The notes beneath the pieces were generated by a model, which worked only from the letters and a program-made list of their open reading frames with translations, searched no databases and was not told where the DNA came from. DNA of 46,187 nucleotides from JACNKV01 sp964388155 (GTDB taxonomy: Bacteria > Fidelibacterota > Marinisomatia > Marinisomatales > JACNKV01), in the NCBI GenBank assembly GCA_964388155.1, contig CAYLYH010000021.1, forward strand, positions 1 through 46,187, in the 5' to 3' direction. Shown in pieces: positions 1 to 8,122 of this stretch. Position numbers and translations under genes: made by a program. How positions within the stretch are numbered: position 1 is the first letter of the stretch; each line of letters starts with the position of its first letter.

Positions 1-54
1 ACCCCCGACCTGCTGATTACAAATCAGCTGCTCTACCAACTGAGCTACACCGGC
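1..54 (-). tRNA. tRNA-Thr (TGT), cut by window start
   Basis: The reverse complement begins GCCGGTGTAGCTCAGTTGG, a typical tRNA 5' acceptor and D-arm, and the anticodon stem-loop carries TGT (positions 19-21 on the plus strand), which reads threonine codons. The T-arm and 3' acceptor strand lie outside the window, so only the first 54 nt are seen. Confidence 0.93.
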
Positions 55-686
55 ATGTCGGAACGTCGCCTTTTGAACTTAGGTGGCATGTTTTTTGCCA
101 CTCAAAGCGGCATCTCCCTTTTCAATTCCGTGAATAATGCACGGTAAAGCTTATAAATTTAGAAATAATTAATGAATAATATCAAACACTTTTTACAAAT
201 AATTGAGAATAATTTATTTGAAGCTAAATCAAGAAAATTACAGAGCCTAAAAAGGGGAGGAAAATAAAAGATTATCTAAGGATAAGGAAAAATACTTGCG
301 TTTTTGTACTAAACATACGATGACAAAATAGTTCACAAAGCACCAATCACAGATTAAATAAATGACCAAAAATTATATTACTCCGGCATAGGTTATTCGT
401 ATTTAATTCTATTAAAACCATTGAAATGGTTAATGGTTGTGTCCTATCAGTAACCCACGACTTAAGTCGTGGGTTACAAACAAATAATAATTTGAACCGT
501 TTTAACGGTTTTTTAATACGACTAACTAGTGCCAGTTTAATAACGTTTCAGTTACAGGTGGGATATCTATGTTTTGTTACTTTACAATTAAGATTGGAGT
601 AAAATGATGAGCAGTTTACCCTGATGTATCGGGGAATCATTTTCTGTTGACAATAATTCATCTGCGACTCATTATTGTACTCCAAA
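55..686. other. Intergenic region without a convincing gene
   Basis: AT-rich stretch between the tRNA-Thr and cysS. I see no open frame with a credible product. It holds a three-part palindrome cluster (416-510). Near the end of cysS there is a 7-bp hairpin with CCCTGAT and ATCGGGG arms (about 619-634), and an inverted pair ACAATAAT/ATTATTGT (about 650-678); neither is followed by a U-tract on the minus strand, so I do not call a terminator. Confidence 0.6.
416..510. repeat. Three-part REP-like palindrome cluster
   Basis: Three hairpins are arranged almost symmetrically. The central one is a perfect 28-bp palindrome (450-477) with arms GTAACCCACGACTT and its complement. It is flanked 18 nt to the left by AACCATT-GA-AATGGTT (416-431) and 17 nt to the right by AACCGTT-TT-AACGGTT (495-510). 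The two outer hairpins differ by one base per arm. The CCCACGACTTAAGTCGTGGG core is of the kind seen in REP elements mobilised by IS200/IS605-like (TnpA-REP) transposases; that link is from memory. No transposase is in this stretch. Confidence 0.7.
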
Positions 687-2072
687 TTAAACGGGTTGGC
701 ATTTCTGTCCGTCAGGAGTGTCCTTTACGACCCAGCCCAGCTCTTGAATATTATCCCGTAGATCATCAGATAATCTCCAATTTTTATTCGTTCGGGCATT
801 CTCTCTTTCTTTTAACAAAGCTAAAATTTCGGAGGGAAGTTCAACCCGACCGGGGAGTAAATCAAAAATGGAATTAAATTTGTCAATGAATACTAAGCCT
901 GAAATAGCGTCATCAATATCTAACTTATCTTCATCAAGCCTATGATTCGTTTGCTTTATCCAGTTAAAAAATACGGCGAGTGCTTGCGGAGTGTCTAAGT
1001 CATTTTCCAATGCTTTGACAAAATCGCTATAACCTTTTGGAAGAGAACCTGATGCAGCTTTATCCCCGACAAACGAAGTTAAACGTTCATAGATATCGGA
1101 AATACGCTGCACGGCTTGTTCGGCTTCATGTCGTTTCGACAGCGAAAAATTCAGTGTTTTTCTATAATGCGTTTTGAGCAAAGTGTATCGAAGTGTCTCC
1201 GGTGTAAATCCTTTTTCCAACAAATCGGATATCTGATAAAAATTCCCAAGTGACTTACTCATCTTTCCGCCGTCAACCAGCAGATATTCGCAATGCATCC
1301 AGGTATTTACAAATGGTTCACCGGTCGCACATTCTGATTGGGCAATCTCATTTTCATGATGCGGAAACATATTATCAACACCGCCACAGTGGATATCAAA
1401 ATGATCCCCCAAATATTCGGTAGACATCGCAGAACATTCAATATGCCATCCGGGTCTTCCCTTCCCCCAGGGAGAATTCCACGCCACATTTCCGTCTTCC
1501 TCTTTCCACGTCTTCCAGAGGACAAAATCCTGCGGATTGTCTTTTGTGTATTCATCAGAGATAATCCGTTCTGTCGATTTTTGTTCACCAAAATCCAAGT
1601 GTACGAGTTTCCCATACTCCGGATAAGCCTCGATTGAGAAATACACTGAACCGTCACCGGCTTGATAGGCAAATCCGCCATCAATGAGTTTTTTTATCAT
1701 CTTGATCATTGATTGTATATGTGCAGTCGCCCGGGGATATTCATCCGCCGGGAGGATTTTTAATCTCTTGAGATCGTCGAAAAATCTTTCTGTAAATGTC
1801 TCAGTAAGTTTTTGAATAAGGATATCCTTTTCAATCGATCGTTTGATGGTTTTGTCATCAACATCTGTGATATTCATGACGTGGGTCATTTTATATCCTT
1901 TGAGAAGGAGAAACCGCTTTAACAAGTCTTCAAACATGAACGCGCGGAAATTTCCGATATGTGCAACATCATACACCGTTGGACCGCACGTGTAAAGTTT
2001 CACCTCCCCTTTCTTAATAGGCGTGAATGTTTCTTTTTGTCTCGTAAGTGTGTTATAGAACCTTATTGACAT
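687..2072 (-). CDS. cysS: Cysteinyl-tRNA synthetase
   Basis: Charges tRNA-Cys with cysteine in the cytoplasm. The 461-residue length is usual for the family. The class I signature HIGN lies at residues 38-41 and KMSKS at 271-275. The zinc ligands expected for CysRS are visible: Cys29 in the TCGPTVYD segment, Cys214 in HIEC, and the PHHENEIAQSE segment near residue 240. The start ATG at 2072 gives the usual short N-terminus ending in FYNTL. It is the last gene of the minus-strand block here; 190 nt without a gene separate it from ddl. Nothing is missing from the catalytic core. Confidence 0.97.
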   Translation of the reverse strand: MSIRFYNTLTRQKETFTPIKKGEVKLYTCGPTVYDVAHIGNFRAFMFEDLLKRFLLLKGYKMTHVMNITDVDDKTIKRSIEKDILIQKLTETFTERFFDDLKRLKILPADEYPRATAHIQSMIKMIKKLIDGGFAYQAGDGSVYFSIEAYPEYGKLVHLDFGEQKSTERIISDEYTKDNPQDFVLWKTWKEEDGNVAWNSPWGKGRPGWHIECSAMSTEYLGDHFDIHCGGVDNMFPHHENEIAQSECATGEPFVNTWMHCEYLLVDGGKMSKSLGNFYQISDLLEKGFTPETLRYTLLKTHYRKTLNFSLSKRHEAEQAVQRISDIYERLTSFVGDKAASGSLPKGYSDFVKALENDLDTPQALAVFFNWIKQTNHRLDEDKLDIDDAISGLVFIDKFNSIFDLLPGRVELPSEILALLKERENARTNKNWRLSDDLRDNIQELGWVVKDTPDGQKCQPV

Positions 2073-2262
2073 TTGTATTTATCCGTGAATTTTATGGTTA
2101 AGGTTTCAAAAATATGGGTAGAAGAGTTGAAAAGTAAAGGATATACGGGGTTCGATACTCTAACACCAAACGCCCAATATATAGCAGAAAACACAAAGAT
2201 TCTGCATTCATGATAGAGAGGACAACTCTTTCGTTGTTTATCAATGAATTTTGCTAAAAACA

Positions 2263-3156
2263 TCATCCGTTTAGTGCTTCGGTAATAATTTGTTTAATAA
2301 GCTCTGAGAACGTCCCACCGGCTGCTGTATAGGCTTTGGGGACTAAACTTGTGTCCGTCATTCCCGGGAGTGTATTCATTTCGAGAAACCAATATCTTCT
2401 GTCATCATCAAACCGAAAGTCCACTCGACCGTATCCGGTGCAATTTAGTGCTTCATACATCCGCAGTGCATCATTCTGAATTTGATTCGTCAACGCTTCC
2501 GGTATTTTTGCCGGGCATTCATAACGGCTCATCCCGGAGGTATATTTACATTCATAATCGTACAGCTCATGTGAGGGGATAATTTCAACAATCGGGAATA
2601 CGTCTTTCCCAACAATCGCTACGGTAATCTCACGCCCGGGGATGAACGTCTCCAGCATGATTTCATCACTATAAACACCGGCTCGGGCGATTGCCGGAAT
2701 GAGCGTATCCTCAGTATGAACAATGGATAATCCTACAGTACTCCCTTGGTCATTCGGTTTTACGACCACAGGAAATGTTAAATTCTTTGGAATATCATCC
2801 GATGGGTTTATCAAATGCCAATCCGGTGTATCGAACCCGGCATCACTAACTATTTTTTTACTGAGATGTTTGTTCATGCATAACGCAGACGCTTCCGGTC
2901 CTGACCCAGTGTACACAATATTTTCCTTATCTAAACAACGTTGAATATCACCGTTTTCACCTTCACCTCCGTGCAATGCATTAAAGACGATATCCATTTT
3001 TCTTAACTGTGGAAGGACGGATTCAATCGAATCATTTAATTTGACGGAAGCCACTCCATAATTCAACTGCTCACAGGCTTTAGTCACCGCCGTCCCGGTG
3101 GAAATCGAAATTTCCTGTTCGGTGGATGTTCCACCCATTAGTATTGCAACGTTCAT
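2263..3156 (-). CDS. ddl: D-alanine--D-alanine ligase
   Basis: Makes the D-Ala-D-Ala dipeptide for peptidoglycan in the cytoplasm. At 297 residues it is of the short DdlB type. It has the N-terminal MGGTSTEQEIS segment, the HGGEGENGDIQ motif, the ATP-grasp lysine segment VVVKPNDQGSTVGLS and the C-terminal metal/substrate segment LEMNTLPGMT. Its ATG overlaps the stop of the upstream HAD phosphatase gene (ATGA overlap at 3153-3156), so the two are probably translationally coupled. The grouping with a HAD phosphatase, a flippase-like membrane protein and a LolA-like carrier points to cell-envelope biogenesis. Confidence 0.96.
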   Translation of the reverse strand: MNVAILMGGTSTEQEISISTGTAVTKACEQLNYGVASVKLNDSIESVLPQLRKMDIVFNALHGGEGENGDIQRCLDKENIVYTGSGPEASALCMNKHLSKKIVSDAGFDTPDWHLINPSDDIPKNLTFPVVVKPNDQGSTVGLSIVHTEDTLIPAIARAGVYSDEIMLETFIPGREITVAIVGKDVFPIVEIIPSHELYDYECKYTSGMSRYECPAKIPEALTNQIQNDALRMYEALNCTGYGRVDFRFDDDRRYWFLEMNTLPGMTDTSLVPKAYTAAGGTFSELIKQIITEALNG

Positions 3157-3701
3157 GGAGAAACCTCTGTCAATATTTTTGCACCCTCCAATAAATCCTC
3201 GGCAATGTACGTCGGATTAAATTCACCGCTCTTTCGCAATTTTTTCCCATTTCCCGTTAAAACCAACATTGTATCCATCCCCAAATTTTTGCCGGACTTC
3301 ATATCAACCATGCTGTCTCCGATGATTAAAGAGTGTCCCAAATCAATATCATGATTTTTTGCTGCTTCTAAAAACATCCCCGGTCCGGGTTTTCGCATAT
3401 TCGTCGCTCTGTCCGGATGGTCGGCATTCCAATAGATGCCCAACAACGGCAGCTCATTCTGAAAAAATACTTTTTTTAGCCACGCATGGATTTCCTCTAA
3501 TTTCTCTCGTTTGATAATCTCCCTGCCCACACCGGATTGATTGGTCATAATGCAAAATCGATGCCCATTTTCCGCCAATATTTTCAAGGCCGGAATGGTA
3601 AACTCATAAAGCGTAAACTGATCTAAACTGTTAATATACCCGGGGTCAGGATTCAGAGTGCCATCCCTGTCCAAAAAAATTGTATCGTAGTTTTTCCTCA
3701 T
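3153..3701 (-). CDS. HAD-family phosphatase, GmhB/HisB-N-like
   Basis: A 182-residue HAD hydrolase of subfamily IIIA. The catalytic motif DRDGTLNPDPGY begins at residue 11 (nucleophile Asp11, acid Asp13). Motif II is MTNQSGVGR and the last motif is GDSMVDMKSGK. The family includes D-glycero-D-manno-heptose-1,7-bisphosphate 7-phosphatase (lipopolysaccharide heptose synthesis) and the phosphatase half of HisB. The RKPGPGM segment is typical of GmhB, but the cysteine cluster that normally binds zinc just before it is absent (the segment reads WNADHPDRATNM). Substrate is therefore uncertain; heptose or another sugar bisphosphate is the best guess from the envelope-gene context. It overlaps genes on both sides by 4 nt. 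Confidence 0.85.
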   Translation of the reverse strand: MRKNYDTIFLDRDGTLNPDPGYINSLDQFTLYEFTIPALKILAENGHRFCIMTNQSGVGREIIKREKLEEIHAWLKKVFFQNELPLLGIYWNADHPDRATNMRKPGPGMFLEAAKNHDIDLGHSLIIGDSMVDMKSGKNLGMDTMLVLTGNGKKLRKSGEFNPTYIAEDLLEGAKILTEVSP

Positions 3702-4684
3702 ACATTCCGTCCTTTAACGTCTGACAAGTGCAAAGAACTCCTGAAAAAATAGACAGCTCCGATGATGACAAAAGGCACAAATCCGATAGAGTGGATAATA
3801 ATTGCAAATGCCTGAGCTGTCGACAAAGATAGCGCAAAAAGGGTTGTTCCCACGTAAACGATGGCAGCATGATAAGTGCCAATATAGCCCGGCGCCGCCG
3901 GAATAATAATCGACAACGTTGCTGTTACTAAAACAATTCCGATTCCTACAAGACTGATGTCTACATTGAGTGCTTGTGTAATCATCCATGCATCCACGTA
4001 ATACATTGCCCATGTCATTGCCGTAAACATCATGATTTTTGATACGTGATGTGTATTTTTTAGTGCAGTAATTCCATCGATCATTTCGAGGATAAAACGA
4101 AATAGCTTTTGAGATACGCCGGAGCGGTTATCAATCCATTGGTGAATACGACCTAAACGGTTACCGGAAGCTTTTCCCACCCAAATAATGACAGCAAAAA
4201 CGAAAAGTGTACCGCCAATGACAACATACGCCATTCCACTCATCCATCCCGCCAGTGGATAGAACACCATCAGGACAGCCATCAGGACTATTAAGCCCAG
4301 CATATCCAACAGACGTTCGAGAATCAACGTTCCAAACGAAGATGAAAACGATATTGGTCGATTGTGACTGATACTGTAGGCACGTAGCACCTCACCCAAC
4401 CGAAACGGTAAGACGTTATTTCCAAAATAACCAATCATGCACGACCCGAATAATGTATGTGTGTCCAATTGCTCAAATGGTTCTAATATTAACTTCCAAC
4501 GGAGTGCCCGAATCCAGACACTGTAAATCATGAGTACGACTGCAAAAAATATCCACCATAAGTTTACTTGAGAAAGCTGAGTTAAAAACGCACCCCAATC
4601 TAACTGTCGAAATGCATAAAACAGACCGAGTGCACTCAGTAAAATACCGATAATCAATTTTAAGAATTTATTCACGGAGGTCAA
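3698..4684 (-). CDS. Lysylphosphatidylglycerol synthase-TM-like / UPF0104 membrane protein
   Basis: A 328-residue inner-membrane protein with about eight hydrophobic segments. The motifs GYFGNNVLPFRLGEVLRA (near residue 85), LERLLDMLGL and the late PAAPGYIGTYHAA segment are hallmarks of the UPF0104/LPG-synthase transmembrane family (TIGR00374 type), members of which act as lipid flippases or glycolipid-related membrane proteins. There is no C-terminal LPG synthase domain, so lysylation of lipid is not expected. It overlaps the HAD phosphatase by 4 nt downstream and the LolA-like gene by 17 nt upstream, consistent with one envelope operon. Substrate unknown. Confidence 0.85.
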   Translation of the reverse strand: MTSVNKFLKLIIGILLSALGLFYAFRQLDWGAFLTQLSQVNLWWIFFAVVLMIYSVWIRALRWKLILEPFEQLDTHTLFGSCMIGYFGNNVLPFRLGEVLRAYSISHNRPISFSSSFGTLILERLLDMLGLIVLMAVLMVFYPLAGWMSGMAYVVIGGTLFVFAVIIWVGKASGNRLGRIHQWIDNRSGVSQKLFRFILEMIDGITALKNTHHVSKIMMFTAMTWAMYYVDAWMITQALNVDISLVGIGIVLVTATLSIIIPAAPGYIGTYHAAIVYVGTTLFALSLSTAQAFAIIIHSIGFVPFVIIGAVYFFRSSLHLSDVKGRNV

Positions 4685-5261
4685 TCACTTCCCAGCCGTC
4701 AACCGTCCAAAGAATATCTGAAGGTTGTCGAAGATGATCGAAAGAGGTTACGTCAACATCGATTGTATTATCCTCGTCATAGTTGAGATGAATTTGTACT
4801 GGACGAAAGGTTTCATCAATTTGGAGCGTACCAGATAGTTCAATCTCATGGATGTAAAATTCAACCAATTGTGTCCCGTCGGTAGATGGTCTAACTTTCA
4901 CGATATCAAGATGAGAAAAATCCCCGGTGAGAAGGGTAAACAAACTAAATTCCTCGGGAAATATTCGGTCAATAACAACCTGATGTGACTCCGGTGTAAA
5001 TGTGTACACGGTTTGGTCGTCTACCCGAATTGTCTGAACCGGTGACAAAAAAATATATCTGTGTTGGTTAACGATTTCTAACGTAGCATGATCAATGTAA
5101 GTATCATCATATTGATTCTGTGAAATGGTTAATTCCATTTTAATTCCTGCCGGACTACGCAATGTAGCGGTTAATGAATCCAGGATGGCGTTGTTATCGC
5201 CCTTCACATTGGATAAAAACATGAACAAGAATAGGAAAATTATTCGTTTAAGTTGAGGCAT
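4668..5261 (-). CDS. LolA-like outer-membrane lipoprotein carrier
   Basis: Probable periplasmic lipoprotein chaperone of the LolA fold. A longer in-frame start exists at 5330, but its first 23 residues are encoded by a dispersed GCCTGCCCGCC repeat (5279-5326). I prefer ATG at 5261, which gives a clean signal peptide (MPQLKRIIFLFLFMFLSNVKG). The mature part contains the alternating pattern of a LolA half-barrel: DSLTATLRSPAGIKMELTIS, then RYIFLSPVQTIRVDDQTVY and GTLQIDETFRPVQIHL. Length after correction is 197 residues, normal for LolA. It is the first gene of the envelope cluster; the stop overlaps the next gene. Sequence similarity to LolA is by pattern only. Confidence 0.75.
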   Translation of the reverse strand: MPQLKRIIFLFLFMFLSNVKGDNNAILDSLTATLRSPAGIKMELTISQNQYDDTYIDHATLEIVNQHRYIFLSPVQTIRVDDQTVYTFTPESHQVVIDRIFPEEFSLFTLLTGDFSHLDIVKVRPSTDGTQLVEFYIHEIELSGTLQIDETFRPVQIHLNYDEDNTIDVDVTSFDHLRQPSDILWTVDGWEVIDLRE

Positions 5262-5278
5262 TGACTGAATTCTAGGTT

Positions 5279-5326
5279 CTGCCTGCCCGCCAAAGTTTTG
5301 CAGGCGGGGGTTCTGCCTGTCCGCAG
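5279..5326. repeat. Dispersed GCCTGCCCGCC hairpin repeat
   Basis: GCCTGCCCGCC (5281-5291) is followed by CAGGCGGGGG (5301-5310), giving a CCCGCC/GGCGGG hairpin, and then by GCCTGTCCGC. The same building blocks occur at 8103-8115, 9374-9385, within a broken tRNA copy at 24725-24744, and in the array at 30750-30964. Confidence 0.7.
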
Positions 5327-5518
5327 TCATGGTATAGATGGATAGCGCACTAGGTTTTGCATTGTTAACAGGTTTTGAGAGAATGGATAATATTTACAAT
5401 CATATGATTTCATTTTCAGTTGACTACAATTTGTTACCAACTAACTTCCTTCTTTTTTCAATCGATTTTTTTAGAACACTCCAATACTTTCTGGCGTTAG
5501 TACTTTCTCTTGTAAGAA

Positions 5519-7846
5519 TCAGTCATTAATCATTTCAAGATAGGTTTCATCAACGAGCACTTCACGAGCTTTGCTTCCGGTAAACGGACCAACAACGCCA
5601 AGCTGTTCCATTTCATCAATGAGTCGAGCCGCTCTAGAATACCCTACTTTCAACCGACGTTGAAGAAGGGAGATAGATCCTTGCTGATGAATCACAACAA
5701 GACGAATTGCATCATTCAGCATGTCGTCTGATCCTCCTGAATCAAACGTAACTCCTCCTGCTGATACCTCACGCACACTATCCAATTTTAATTCATCAGA
5801 TTTCGGCTGCTGTTTAATGTGGCTCATCACCGCTTCAATTTCTTCTAAGGACAAAAATGCATTATGCAACCGAACGGGTTCAGAAGATCCTAATCCCTGA
5901 AACAGCATATCTCCACGGCCGATTAATTTTTCAGCTCCGGTGGAATCCAAAATAGTTCTCGAATCAATTTTTGATGCAACCTGAAACGCGATTCTCGAAG
6001 GAAAGTTGGCTTTAATAATTCCGGTAATCACATCTACAGATGGTCTTTGAGTCGCAATAACAAGGTGTATTCCAACCGCTCGTGATAGCTGCGCTAAACG
6101 GGCGATCGGAGCTTCCACATCTTTGGCACTCATCATCATTAAATCGGCTAATTCATCTACGACAAGGACAATATACGGCATGATAGGCTGACTATCTTTG
6201 CGCATTCTTTTATTATACTCATCAATATTTCTAACCACTGCATCTGCTAAAACGGTGTACCGTTTATCCATTTCTTTTTCTAGAGCACGTAAACCTAAAA
6301 TCGCATTTTCCATCGTCGTAATAATGGGTTCACTGATGTCTTCGGTTTTAATAAGATAATAACTCTCTAATGCACGATAAAGAGTCATTTCTACTTTTTT
6401 CGGATCAATGATCATAAATTTCACTTCATCCGGCGTACATTGATATAAAAGACTGCAAACCACCGTGTTCAAGCAGACAGACTTTCCTGAGCCGGTCGTC
6501 CCTGCGATAAGGAGGTGTGGCATTTTCGCCAAATTGAGTGTGGCAATCTCTCCTGATGTATTTTTACCAACGGCAAGCGTAAGTTTCGAATCAGCATTGG
6601 CAAATTTTTCTGAGTTTACCACGGATTTAAAATACACGGTAGCAGGATTTCGATTCGGGATTTCAATTCCGACTGAAGATTTACCGGGGATGGGAGCAAT
6701 CACACGAACACGGCTCGCTTCCATCACCCGGGCAAGGTCATCAGAAAGTTGGACAAATTTATTTACACGCACTCCCTCCGCCGGTTCGACTTCGAAGAGA
6801 GTAATAACAGGTCCCGGATGGACATTTACAACTTTCCCTTGTACGCCAAATGTGGCTAAGGACTGCGTGAGGAAGCTGGCTCTGTCCAATAGTTCTTCTC
6901 GTGACATTCCATCGTTAATTGATACCGGTGTAAACAAAAGTTCTGTCCCGGGAAGTTGATATTTTCGCTTAGGCGCCTGCCGTTCTTTTACGGCATCCAA
7001 GTCCACCTCATCTTCCACCACCATCTCACCAACTTCTATTGATTCATCATCCGTTGATTTCGGCAACTCTGGTTGAGGTACTTTGGTTGACTCAATCCCA
7101 TCAGATTCACTCTGAGGTTCTTCGTCAATTTCACTTATTTCATCATGAGTGTTTTGTTCCAGTTCTTTCGCTTCACGGACTTTTTGAGCATCAATTTTTT
7201 CGATTAAACCTTCAGTATGTTTTCGTTTTTCGGATTCTTCTTTTTTCTGGTCTTTCTTCTGTAGTTCGTCCTGCTTCCAATGATACAGTTTCTCCCACAG
7301 CTCTTTAATGGGTTGATAAAAACTCCATGCAAAATAACCACGGAACAAGACTAACCACGCTGCAAGTAAAACAATGACTGCACCAATACGACCAAAAAAG
7401 TCGATAAGTAAGTTTGCCAGCAGTCCACCTGCCAACCCTGACCAAATAAAATTTGTTTGACCACTTTTCGTCAATAGATGAAGCAACAAACCGATCGAAA
7501 CAGATAATAAAAATGCTCCTCCTAAAATATATCCTGCAATACGATTTAAATTTTTCAAGTCTTTTCGACCAAAGAACCACCAGCCATAGATTACTCCTAT
7601 CACCGGCAGGATAAACATCACTGCTCCAAACGTGAGCTTGATGAAAATAAATGCAATATAGACACCCAAAATACCCATTGGATTTTCTACATGGATATTT
7701 GGAGAGATACCCGGATCTTCATTGGGGTGAAACCCTATCATGCTGATTAAAATCAGCAGAGAAAGGGCAATGATTAAAATTCCAAGTATTTCCAGTCTGC
7801 GTTTGTTTATGGTTTTTTTCTTTTTAGCGATGACGAACTCCCTCAA
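5519..7846 (-). CDS. ftsK: FtsK/SpoIIIE DNA translocase
   Basis: Pumps chromosome DNA at the division septum and aids dimer resolution. About 775 residues: four or five membrane segments in the first 170 residues, a charged acidic/lysine-rich linker (about 190-290), then the RecA-like motor with Walker A GTTGSGKS (near residue 450) and Walker B VVDELADLMM, and a C-terminal winged-helix gamma domain (RRLKVGYSRAARLIDEMEQ) that reads orienting DNA sequences. The reported frame opens with TTG at 7846. A GAGGGAG Shine-Dalgarno sits inside that, 6 nt before an ATC codon (7831-7829) that would give a more typical MAKKKK-like N-terminus, so the true start is uncertain. It stands alone between the lolA-like gene and gcvT. 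Confidence 0.95.
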   Translation of the reverse strand: MREFVIAKKKKTINKRRLEILGILIIALSLLILISMIGFHPNEDPGISPNIHVENPMGILGVYIAFIFIKLTFGAVMFILPVIGVIYGWWFFGRKDLKNLNRIAGYILGGAFLLSVSIGLLLHLLTKSGQTNFIWSGLAGGLLANLLIDFFGRIGAVIVLLAAWLVLFRGYFAWSFYQPIKELWEKLYHWKQDELQKKDQKKEESEKRKHTEGLIEKIDAQKVREAKELEQNTHDEISEIDEEPQSESDGIESTKVPQPELPKSTDDESIEVGEMVVEDEVDLDAVKERQAPKRKYQLPGTELLFTPVSINDGMSREELLDRASFLTQSLATFGVQGKVVNVHPGPVITLFEVEPAEGVRVNKFVQLSDDLARVMEASRVRVIAPIPGKSSVGIEIPNRNPATVYFKSVVNSEKFANADSKLTLAVGKNTSGEIATLNLAKMPHLLIAGTTGSGKSVCLNTVVCSLLYQCTPDEVKFMIIDPKKVEMTLYRALESYYLIKTEDISEPIITTMENAILGLRALEKEMDKRYTVLADAVVRNIDEYNKRMRKDSQPIMPYIVLVVDELADLMMMSAKDVEAPIARLAQLSRAVGIHLVIATQRPSVDVITGIIKANFPSRIAFQVASKIDSRTILDSTGAEKLIGRGDMLFQGLGSSEPVRLHNAFLSLEEIEAVMSHIKQQPKSDELKLDSVREVSAGGVTFDSGGSDDMLNDAIRLVVIHQQGSISLLQRRLKVGYSRAARLIDEMEQLGVVGPFTGSKAREVLVDETYLEMIND

Positions 7847-8010
7847 AGTATTATTGATTAATCCTTGTGAAAAATAGCAATGACAACTTGGAATTTACGA
7901 TAATTGATAAAAGAAATGGTAATAGATAAAAAAGTGGAGAAAGTGGGAAAGTGGGAAAGGAGAAAAGAAGACAGGGAGAGAGTGCCTACCTGTCTTTGAA
8001 AAACCCTGCA

Positions 8011-8065
8011 GCAGGACGCTTCGTCCTGCAAATGTCATTAATGATACAGGACAAAGTGTCCTGTA
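8011..8065. repeat. Pair of related hairpins
   Basis: Two short-loop hairpins in tandem: GCAGGACG-CTT-CGTCCTGC (8011-8029) and TACAGGACA-AAG-TGTCCTGTA (8045-8065), 15 nt apart. Both share a CAGGAC stem and a 3-nt loop. They lie in the 276-nt gap between gcvT and ftsK. No U-tract follows on the minus strand, so they look like REP-type elements rather than terminators. Confidence 0.65.
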
Positions 8066-8102
8066 AAAATTGTATAGGTTAGACAACTTTGAAAGGTCCA
8101 AC

Positions 8103-8115
8103 CCGCCAATGGCGG
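8103..8115. repeat. CCGCC-AAT-GGCGG hairpin, dispersed family
   Basis: Five-base perfect stem with a 3-nt loop, followed by ACAAAT. It is a short member of the TCCGCC/GGCGGACA family found elsewhere in the window. It lies just after the gcvT stop codon. Confidence 0.5.
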
Positions 8116-8122
8116 ACAAATC

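Noticed and set aside
2063..2266. Minus-strand 67-codon open frame between ddl and cysS
   Set aside because: No similarity to a known family by eye, overlaps cysS start, and no ribosome site; treated as non-coding.
5338..5529. Plus-strand 63-codon open frame
   Set aside because: AT-rich, hydrophobic by composition, overlaps the ftsK end and has no ribosome site.
7935..7982. Purine-rich tract as a triplex or regulatory element
   Set aside because: Similar purine or pyrimidine tracts occur near 9510-9545 and 31043-31092 but in inconsistent orientation to the genes; low-complexity drift is enough to explain them.
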